Assembly (NCBI GenBank): GCA_964490895.1
Contig: CAZBEI010000097.1
Span: 1 to 36,956, forward strand
Source: JACRAO01 sp964490895
GTDB lineage: Bacteria > Bdellovibrionota > UBA1018
Length of the DNA: 36,956 bases
Direction: 5' to 3'
Shown here: positions 31,758 through 36,956 of the stretch, in pieces
Layout: the number at the start of each line of letters is the position of its first letter
How positions within the stretch are numbered: the stretch's first letter is position 1
Made by a program: the position numbers and the translations under genes
Notes under the pieces: generated by a model
Told to the model about the DNA's origin: nothing
What the model saw: the letters and a program-made list of their open reading frames with translations, nothing else
Databases searched by the model: none

Positions 31758-32020
31758 AAAAAACAATGAGTGTCCCAGTGGTTATTTTAAGAACTCGTAC
31801 TGGCTTTAGTGCATTTAGCCCTTTGATTGAGGGATGTGTCGCAGCGGATAAAACTATTGATAAGACTCTCCAGAGGATGCGGGAGGCGTTAGAGTTTCAT
31901 CTCGAGGGGCTTCAATTGTTGAAACAAAAAAAACACAATCAGGCTGATAGGGCTTTAAAAGATACATTCAAAGATTATGGAACTGACGCCTTTTATGCTT
32001 CTTTAAAAATCGCAGCCTAA
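31754..32020 (+). CDS. hicB: HicB-type antitoxin
   Basis: An 88-residue HicB-like protein. The partial RNase H-like fold shows GFSAFSPLIEGCVAADKT, then a helix (TLQRMREALEFHLEGL). This N-terminal domain is clear. The C-terminus is short, lacking an obvious full RHH or HTH, although DRALKDTFKDYGTDAFYASLKI may serve. It neutralises HicA and usually represses the operon. The stop directly abuts copy 2 of the 60-bp repeat (32021). Confidence 0.85.
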   Translation: MKKTMSVPVVILRTRTGFSAFSPLIEGCVAADKTIDKTLQRMREALEFHLEGLQLLKQKKHNQADRALKDTFKDYGTDAFYASLKIAA

Positions 32021-32080
32021 ATCTTGCCGTAATACGGGGGGTGAAATCAACTCAGATTTTTTCCCTGTCAGATAGGAGTG
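32021..32080 (+). repeat. 60-bp direct repeat, copy 2 (leader of LamG lipoprotein gene)
   Basis: Differs from 31167-31226 at one position only. It ends in AGGAG and runs into the start of the LamG gene, so it carries the ribosome-binding site and probably the promoter. It is better conserved than the coding tails of the two copies. Confidence 0.95.
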
Positions 32081-33703
32081 ATGTTATTCTCAATAGCCAT
32101 GGACCTATTCTCTAAAAAATATTCAAGATGGGCGGAAAGTTTTTTTGTTTTTTACCTTCTTTGTTTAGGGGGTTTGGGGTGCTCCTTAAGTCCAAATACA
32201 GAATCACCCCGTATCAAATTTTCTTTTGAATCTCAAAATAAAAGCAGTTTTTACGTAAAGAGTTTTAGTTTGCAACCGAGCCACGCCAGTGATTTTTCAT
32301 GCTTTATGGTCAACGTTATGGGGAGCGGAATTCCACCTTTAAAACCTGAGATAGACACGCAGAGTCTTTTGAATCAAATTGCAAATAATCAGTTTTGTTC
32401 TTATGCAGGGATCACCTCCGCGCCCATTTTAAATACAGGAGCAAACGTCTCTGTAGAATTATCTGTCCCATCTGGACCTGGGCGAGTGATCCAGGTCATT
32501 GGAGTAAATGACGGGCAGCAAAAATATTGCAATTCCAACATTAAAATCAACGGTTTATCAGGAGATTTTAAGGATTCTGAAGGCATTTTTTATGACCTAG
32601 GACACGTAAAATTAGACCTTTTTTCAAGTCAAAGTGTATCGATCCCTAACTCCTATGACGCTTTGACAAGTGCTGATCAGGCCAAACACGACGTGAGTTG
32701 TTTTTCGGGAGCTGCCCCAAGTCCCAACCCACCTCCTATTGTCACAGGCGTTTTTCCTTCGGAGGGGCTCACAACTGGGGGACAAACGATTACGATTACT
32801 GGGTCTGCGTTTCAGCCCTCAGCTCTTGTGAGCATGGGGGGGGCTGCCTGTAGTGGAGTGGTGGTAGATTCTGCCACACAAATCAGGTGCACTACCCCTG
32901 CTATTGCTAACAGTGGCTCAGCGACAGTGATGGTGAGCCATTCGGATGGTAATTCTGGGTCGTTTATCAATGGGTATACCTACATTTTAAGTTCAAACCT
33001 GTTTTTTTGGTACAAGGCAGATTCTATTGTAGGGGTTCCAGATGGGGGTCCAGTATCAGTCTGGAAAGACGGCAGTGGCAATGGCAATGACGTGAGTCAG
33101 GTGGCTGCTGCAGAGCAACCCCTCTATGTGAAAACCTCAAGTGTTTTCAAACCCGCTTTGAAGTTTAATGGGGTAGCTGCTTCAGGCAATAGTCTGAGTA
33201 AAACAGTGCCAGCTCCTCAGCCTTCGCCCAGTGATTTTGCTGTATTTTTTGTAGCAAAAGAAACAGGAAATCATGGCGGAACTACTGCTGCCTTTAGTTT
33301 TGGATCAAATGGAAAAAATACGGTTTTTTTAGGAGGTGGAAGTTTTACAGACTTTAATTTTGGGAGCACCTCTGGTCTTTTAGCTTTTCCCGCCCTTTGG
33401 CCCACAGACATTTATTTTTATTGGTCGGTCTTAGTCGCAGATGCCACTAGCAGCACTGGTGTGACCGTATTTAGAAATGGGATTTCGCTAGGCAATGGAG
33501 CTCCAAACGGAGCAGTTGGGATGGGTGGGGCATTGAGCAAAATTTTAATAGGGCAGGCTTTGAACTCTGTTTCCCCCCCTTATGATCCCGATCCAGGGTC
33601 CTATTTTCTAGGAGAAATAGCAGAAATAATTGGCTATAAAGCGAATGTCTCTGCTGAGAGACTAAAAATCGAAGCCTATTTTAAGGCGAAATATGGACTC
33701 TAA
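32081..33703 (+). CDS. Surface lipoprotein with IPT/TIG and LamG-like domains
   Basis: About 540 residues. A hydrophobic signal (ESFFVFYLLCLGGLGC) ends at a Cys that may be lipidated (GLGC is an imperfect lipobox). A unique region runs to about 215. Then comes an IPT/TIG Ig-like domain (about 220-305: PPIVTGVFPSEGLTTGG, GSAFQ, TQIRCTTPA). A LamG/concanavalin-like domain follows (about 310-540: FFWYKADSIV, VSVWKDGSGNGND, FRNGISLG, GEIAEIIGY). Such proteins are cell-surface or outer-membrane and bind glycans or proteins. The start is uncertain: GTG 32078, ATG 32081 and ATG 32099 are in frame; AGGAG at 32074-32078 best fits 32081. A gutted paralogue lies upstream, across HicAB. Confidence 0.8.
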   Translation: MLFSIAMDLFSKKYSRWAESFFVFYLLCLGGLGCSLSPNTESPRIKFSFESQNKSSFYVKSFSLQPSHASDFSCFMVNVMGSGIPPLKPEIDTQSLLNQIANNQFCSYAGITSAPILNTGANVSVELSVPSGPGRVIQVIGVNDGQQKYCNSNIKINGLSGDFKDSEGIFYDLGHVKLDLFSSQSVSIPNSYDALTSADQAKHDVSCFSGAAPSPNPPPIVTGVFPSEGLTTGGQTITITGSAFQPSALVSMGGAACSGVVVDSATQIRCTTPAIANSGSATVMVSHSDGNSGSFINGYTYILSSNLFFWYKADSIVGVPDGGPVSVWKDGSGNGNDVSQVAAAEQPLYVKTSSVFKPALKFNGVAASGNSLSKTVPAPQPSPSDFAVFFVAKETGNHGGTTAAFSFGSNGKNTVFLGGGSFTDFNFGSTSGLLAFPALWPTDIYFYWSVLVADATSSTGVTVFRNGISLGNGAPNGAVGMGGALSKILIGQALNSVSPPYDPDPGSYFLGEIAEIIGYKANVSAERLKIEAYFKAKYGL

Positions 33704-33720
33704 TATAAGATAAATACAAA

Positions 33721-35499
33721 ATGCCTTTTATTCTCAAAAAAACAATCACTGAAACTTTCTTTGAGCGAGCCAAACTCACTCCCCATGCAATCGCATTTCA
33801 ATATAAAAACCAGGAAAAATCCTGGACTAAGGTGAGTTTTCAGGCTTTTTTTGAGGAATGCCGCAGAGTTTCCTTTGGACTTATGGGTCTTGAAATTCGC
33901 CCTCAAGACAAAGTAGCTCTCATATCTAACACCCGCTATGAGTGGACTCTGGCTGATTTTTCGATTCTTGGAGCAGGTGCCATCACCGTTCCGATTTATG
34001 CCTCCAATACTCCCGAAGATGTCGCTTATATTTTGAACCATTCTGAAGCCAAAGTGGTTTTTGTAGAGAACGAAACCCAGTTCAAAAAATTACAAAAACA
34101 AGACCTCCCTCACCTCAAAAAAATTATCCTCTTTGAAGGCACAGCTCAAAATGGAGCCCTCACACTCGAAAGCTTGAAAGAGCTTGGGAAACTAGAAGAA
34201 GCTAAAACCCCCGCTCTCTTTGAATCACGGCTCTTAGGCTCAGAGCCCAAAGATCTTGTAACTCTCTGCTATACCTCTGGGACCACCGGAGTCCCTAAAG
34301 GAGCCATGCTCTCTCACGAAAACTTTATGAGCATGTTAGAAAACTGTGTCCATGCTTTTTCAAAAACGCTCAAGCCAGAAAAAGAAGTGATTTTATTTTT
34401 TCTTCCTTTTTCCCACATTATCGGAAAGGCCGAATCATTTGCCACCCATGTCTTTGGGTGGAAAGGTGCATTTGCAGAATCTCAAGACAAGCTCATGGAA
34501 AATTTAAACGAAATCGAACCCACTCTTATTTTTTCGGTGCCTAGGATTTTTGAAAAAGCTTGGGCTAAAATTTCTCAAAAAATAGAGATGAGCTCTACTT
34601 TTAAAAGAAGCCTTTTTAATCATGCTTTGCATGTGGGACATCTTTGTCATTTTGGAACCCCTTCTTTGACAGACAAAGCAAAATATTCTTTGGCAAAAAA
34701 AATTTTATTCCAAAAAATAACAAAAATATTTGGCGGGAAACTCAAATTTGCGGTCTGTGGTGGAGCACCATTACCACAAAAGCTTTCAGAAATTTTTCAG
34801 GTTTTTGGACTCACACTCTTAGAAGGATACGGACTTACAGAGACCTGCGGACCCATCACTCTCAATACCCCCACCCACAAAAAGCTAGGCGCTGTCGGAA
34901 AGCCCATGCACGATGTCTCGATTAAAACTGCAGAGGATGGAGAAATTCTCCTCCAGTCTCGCTCTGTTTTTCGTGGATACTATAAAATGGAAGCAGAGAG
35001 TGTGGCTGTTTTAGAAAATGGATGGTTTAAAACAGGAGACATTGGACACATTGACCTTGATGGTTTTTTACAAATTACTGATCGCAAAAAAGACCTGATC
35101 ATTACAAGTGCTGGAAAAAATATTGCCCCGCAAAAAATTGAGAGCCTCATTAAGATAAGCAAGTACATCAACCAGTTTATGGTCCATGGAGATCGAAGAA
35201 ATTACCTGACAGCACTTGTCACTCTCAACAAAGAGCTCGTGATCCATTATGCGCATCAGCGAAAAATTTTGTTTAGCGATTATTTTGAACTCATTAAAAA
35301 TCCAAAAATACAAAACCTTATTCAAGCAGAAGTAGACCAGGTCAATGACAAATTGGCGAGTTTTGAAAAAATTAAGAAATTTACCATCCTGCCCTCTGAT
35401 TTTTCGATTGAGACTGGGGACATGACCCCCTCCATGAAGATCAAAAGGGGTGTGGTGGCACATAAATTTAGGCTTGAACTGGATCGGATGTATTCTTGA
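33721..35499 (+). CDS. AMP-forming long-chain acyl-CoA synthetase
   Basis: A 592-residue adenylate-forming enzyme (ANL family) that activates fatty acids to acyl-AMP and then acyl-CoA. The P-loop-like motif YTSGTTGVPKG is at 184-194. Others are LPFSHIIGKAE, GGAPLP, GYGLTET (about 370), TGDIG and TDRKKDLIITSAGKNIAPQKIE. The C-terminal domain ends with the SMKIKRG lysine region. Length fits the FadD15-like group of bacterial acyl-CoA synthetases. It is followed by rpoZ after 33 bp, and may share its transcript. The exact chain length preference is unknown. Confidence 0.94.
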   Translation: MPFILKKTITETFFERAKLTPHAIAFQYKNQEKSWTKVSFQAFFEECRRVSFGLMGLEIRPQDKVALISNTRYEWTLADFSILGAGAITVPIYASNTPEDVAYILNHSEAKVVFVENETQFKKLQKQDLPHLKKIILFEGTAQNGALTLESLKELGKLEEAKTPALFESRLLGSEPKDLVTLCYTSGTTGVPKGAMLSHENFMSMLENCVHAFSKTLKPEKEVILFFLPFSHIIGKAESFATHVFGWKGAFAESQDKLMENLNEIEPTLIFSVPRIFEKAWAKISQKIEMSSTFKRSLFNHALHVGHLCHFGTPSLTDKAKYSLAKKILFQKITKIFGGKLKFAVCGGAPLPQKLSEIFQVFGLTLLEGYGLTETCGPITLNTPTHKKLGAVGKPMHDVSIKTAEDGEILLQSRSVFRGYYKMEAESVAVLENGWFKTGDIGHIDLDGFLQITDRKKDLIITSAGKNIAPQKIESLIKISKYINQFMVHGDRRNYLTALVTLNKELVIHYAHQRKILFSDYFELIKNPKIQNLIQAEVDQVNDKLASFEKIKKFTILPSDFSIETGDMTPSMKIKRGVVAHKFRLELDRMYS

Positions 35500-35532
35500 C
35501 TAAAGCCTAAATTCAAGATACTGAGGTTAATT

Positions 35533-35763
35533 ATGGCTAGAGTTACAATAGAAGACTGTCTTAAAAACGTGGATAATATGTATGAGCTCGTGCATTTGGC
35601 TACAAAAAGAACGAGACAGCTTTCTAAAGGTGCTGAACCTTTAGTCAAAAGTAAAAACAGAATCGTCGTCACCGCCCTGCGCGAAATTGCCGTTGGAAAA
35701 GTCCGCGCAGGTTATGACAAAGCTCCAGACACCCTAGAAGATTTCCCCTCAATTACAAATTAA
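35533..35763 (+). CDS. rpoZ: RNA polymerase omega subunit
   Basis: A 76-residue omega subunit. MARVTIEDCLKNVDNMYELVHLATKRTRQLSKG is the family start (MARVTVEDCL, NRFELVLLAxxRARQL, in pieces), then NRIVVTALREIAVGKV. It helps assemble RNA polymerase and bind ppGpp. GAGG lies 8 nt before the ATG. The HEPN/MNT module follows. Confidence 0.95.
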   Translation: MARVTIEDCLKNVDNMYELVHLATKRTRQLSKGAEPLVKSKNRIVVTALREIAVGKVRAGYDKAPDTLEDFPSITN

Positions 35764-35772
35764 TTTGACAAG
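35757..35772 (+). repeat. 16-bp direct repeat, left copy flanking the HEPN/MNT module
   Basis: AAATTAATTTGACAAG is repeated exactly at 36593-36608. It overlaps the last codon and stop of rpoZ (35761-35763). An inverted copy of ten bases, CTTGTCAAAT, lies at 35807-35816. CAGCGGGT next to it (35774-35781) is inverted as ACCCGCTG at 36617-36624. Confidence 0.9.
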
Positions 35773-35842
35773 GCAGCGGGTAACAAAACAGACCCAACAC
35801 TAACGGCTTGTCAAATAATTGAGTTGCAGCTACTCTTCAAAA

Positions 35843-36268
35843 ATGTCTCTTGAATTACAGAGTTTACAAAAAGCCATAGAATCATATAAAAACGCAGTAG
35901 CCTTTGCTCTCAATCCAGAAAAGATGAAAAGTCTTTCCTTAGAAGAAAAAAACACTGTGAAAGCTGGAGTCATCCAAAATTTTGAATTCACTTTCGAACT
36001 TTGCTGGAAATTTATGAAACGTTGGCTATCTCTTAATTATATTAATGAGTCTTCTTTGGATGGGATGTCTAGAAAAGAACTTTTTAGAATCAGCGCTGAA
36101 CATAAGCTCATACAAAATACTGAAAAATGGTTCCAATACAATAAGGATAGAAACAGGACATCACATATTTACGATAGCGACATAGCAGAGGATGTGTTTA
36201 GCACAGCCATCGAATTTTTGGATGATGCCAAGTATTTATTCCAAGCACTTCAGAAACACAATGATTGA
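35843..36268 (+). CDS. HEPN-like nucleotidyltransferase substrate-binding protein (HI0074-type)
   Basis: A 141-residue helical protein of the NTase-substrate-binding family. VIQNFEFTFELCWKFMKRW is the family signature. R103-N-R-T-S-H108 fits the HEPN Rx4-6H RNase motif. Homologues pair with small MNT-type nucleotidyltransferases and act as toxin in HepT/MntA-type TA pairs. The next gene is exactly such an MNT protein. I start at ATG 35843 (MSLELQSL); an upstream TTG at 35819 would add residues lying in the inverted-repeat region. Confidence 0.88.
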   Translation: MSLELQSLQKAIESYKNAVAFALNPEKMKSLSLEEKNTVKAGVIQNFEFTFELCWKFMKRWLSLNYINESSLDGMSRKELFRISAEHKLIQNTEKWFQYNKDRNRTSHIYDSDIAEDVFSTAIEFLDDAKYLFQALQKHND

Positions 36269-36557
36269 CATAGAACAAACCCATTTGGCAATTGTAAAAA
36301 AAATTTTAAAAAAAAATGTTCCTGGCTATGAGGTTTTGCTTTTTGGAAGCCGAGTACAGCAAACAGCAAAAAAAACATCTGATTTGGACATCGCTATCAG
36401 AGGGAGTGAAAAAATGGATAAAAAAACCCTCTATCAACTCCAAGATGATTTTGAAGAATCTGACCTTCCTTTTCGAGTAGATATCATAGATTGGCATTCA
36501 ATTTCAAAATCGTTTCAAAATGTCATCAAAACAAAATACAAAGTCCTGTGTCTATAA
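36261..36557 (+). CDS. MNT-type minimal nucleotidyltransferase (antitoxin-like)
   Basis: A 98-residue polymerase-beta-type nucleotidyltransferase. GS at 29-30, ten residues, then DLD (D41, D43) is the GSx10DxD signature; D74 in FRVDIIDW is the third metal ligand. In MntA/HepT systems such enzymes AMPylate the HEPN toxin to silence it. It overlaps the HEPN-like gene by 8 bp. ATG 36261 gives the normal start. A G/C-rich hairpin (36561-36590) follows closely. Confidence 0.9.
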   Translation: MIDIEQTHLAIVKKILKKNVPGYEVLLFGSRVQQTAKKTSDLDIAIRGSEKMDKKTLYQLQDDFEESDLPFRVDIIDWHSISKSFQNVIKTKYKVLCL

Positions 36558-36560
36558 ACA

Positions 36561-36590
36561 TAGGGAATGCAGGGGCGCCCCCATTCCCTA
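36561..36590. terminator. Strong hairpin after the HEPN/MNT operon; atypical terminator
   Basis: TAGGGAATG (36561-36569) pairs with CATTCCCTA (36582-36590). Inside, GGGGCGCCCC (72-81 of this block) extends the stem. On the plus strand it is followed by A rather than T residues, so it is not a canonical intrinsic terminator for that strand. On the minus strand the T run precedes it. It may stop transcription partially or cap the mRNA end. Confidence 0.5.
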
Positions 36591-36592
36591 AA

Positions 36593-36608
36593 AAATTAAT
36601 TTGACAAG
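36593..36608 (+). repeat. 16-bp direct repeat, right copy
   Basis: Exact copy of 35757-35772 (AAATTAATTTGACAAG). The two bracket 820 bp that hold only the HEPN/MNT pair and its hairpin. This could be a target-site duplication, a recombination site, or a shared operator. Confidence 0.9.
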
Positions 36609-36686
36609 TCGCAACAACCCGCTGTAGTGCCTTTATTCAGTGTGTGGTTCCTATTTTTATGGGTAGGAATTGAAAGGGGAATTCTT

Positions 36687-36956
36687 ATGAAGCGGCTTGC
36701 CTTTGGGCATTTCTGTGCGGTGTTTCTGTTTTTTTCCACACAAAGCTTGCTTGCGGATGATTTGCCAGAGGATTTGTTGTCTGAAGACGTGATCGATAAA
36801 TCTCAGCCGCCTCCCATAGAATATAACAAAAGAGATGGATTTAAAGAAGTAGAAAAAAACTGCTTTGAGCCTTCCTTTAGTGAACGCCAGTGCACATTTG
36901 AAAAGAATAAAACAATTTTAAAAGATATTGATAAAAATAAAGACACAAATGCTTCT
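36687..36956 (+). CDS. Secreted hypothetical protein, cut by the window end
   Basis: The frame opens at ATG 36687 with AAAGGGGA six nt upstream and runs without a stop to the last base (90 codons visible). The first 23 residues (MKRLAFGHFCAVFLFFSTQSLLA in full; basic, hydrophobic core, LLA) form a Sec signal peptide. The visible mature part is acidic and polar, with two Cys (KNCFEP, RQCTFE). No domain is recognised; the C-terminus is outside the window. Confidence 0.75.
   Translation, partial: MKRLAFGHFCAVFLFFSTQSLLADDLPEDLLSEDVIDKSQPPPIEYNKRDGFKEVEKNCFEPSFSERQCTFEKNKTILKDIDKNKDTNAS

Noticed and set aside
35757..36624. Integron gene cassette with attC site
   Set aside because: Direct and inverted repeats are present, but I find no RYYYAAC/GTTRRRY core pair or attC-like folded site, and no integrase.

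Overview
The window looks like chromosomal DNA of a flagellated Gram-negative bacterium of modest GC. The best guess is a Bdellovibrionota-like (delta-proteobacterial grade) organism. This rests on the flagellin sequence style, the M1 aminopeptidase with HEAT-like repeats, the small conserved hypotheticals, the Flp/TadE genes and the LPS-type glycosyltransferases. It is inference by recall; no database search was run. The DNA is gene-dense. All four convergent gene pairs overlap at their stop codons, and many same-strand pairs share ATGA or TGATG junctions.

Layout. Positions 1-3117 are an accessory patch: a cut-off archaeal-type ATPase, a Phd/VapC-like toxin-antitoxin (TA) pair, a small Fic-like 3' remnant and a DUF4143-type ATPase with a repeat-operator promoter. 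Positions 3100-4043 hold a flagellin gene with a sigma-28-like promoter. Positions 4146-7735 hold a small secreted protein, an M1 aminopeptidase and a membrane-anchored hypothetical. Positions 7818-11298 encode a 7TM-GAF histidine kinase overlapping an NtrC-type sigma-54 activator. Positions 11295-14451 (minus) carry a zinc phospholipase C/S1-P1 nuclease-like protein, glutamate dehydrogenase and a conserved hypothetical. Positions 14528-23929 are an envelope-glycan region (GT2, tandem GT2, GT9, GT22, Ugd, GT2, amidotransferase, flippase-like membrane protein), interrupted by a small Lys/Ala-rich secreted protein. A short RecQ-like helicase, a clostripain-family protease and a PfkB kinase follow. 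Positions 27514-29146 (minus) are a Flp pilin/TadE-like operon with a good sigma-54 promoter match. Positions 29314-31061 hold a membrane protein, a cupin and ManC, making GDP-mannose precursors. After tRNA-Ser(CGA) comes a second patch: the remnant of a LamG-protein paralogue, HicAB, and the intact LamG/IPT lipoprotein. Acyl-CoA ligase, rpoZ and a HEPN/MNT-type TA module flanked by 16-bp direct repeats follow, then the start of a secreted protein at the right edge.

Most interesting signal. A short palindromic in-frame repeat occurs as five 24-bp units in the clostripain gene (25249-25368) and two units in an unrelated pilus-operon gene (27664-27711). Every unit is a multiple of three. Most fold into a perfect hairpin capped by a GNRA tetraloop. 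Between the two loci two stem base pairs change in a compensatory way while the peptide changes (VEAKASQY to VEVQTSQY), so the nucleic-acid hairpin seems better preserved than the amino acids. Both arrays run into the same KDK tail. This looks like a small dispersed coding element family, analogous in concept to Rickettsia palindromic elements. Other notable points are a 74-bp palindrome with perfect 36-bp arms between two genes (14460-14533), the gutted LamG paralogue with a 59/60 conserved leader, and the repeat-flanked HEPN/MNT cassette.
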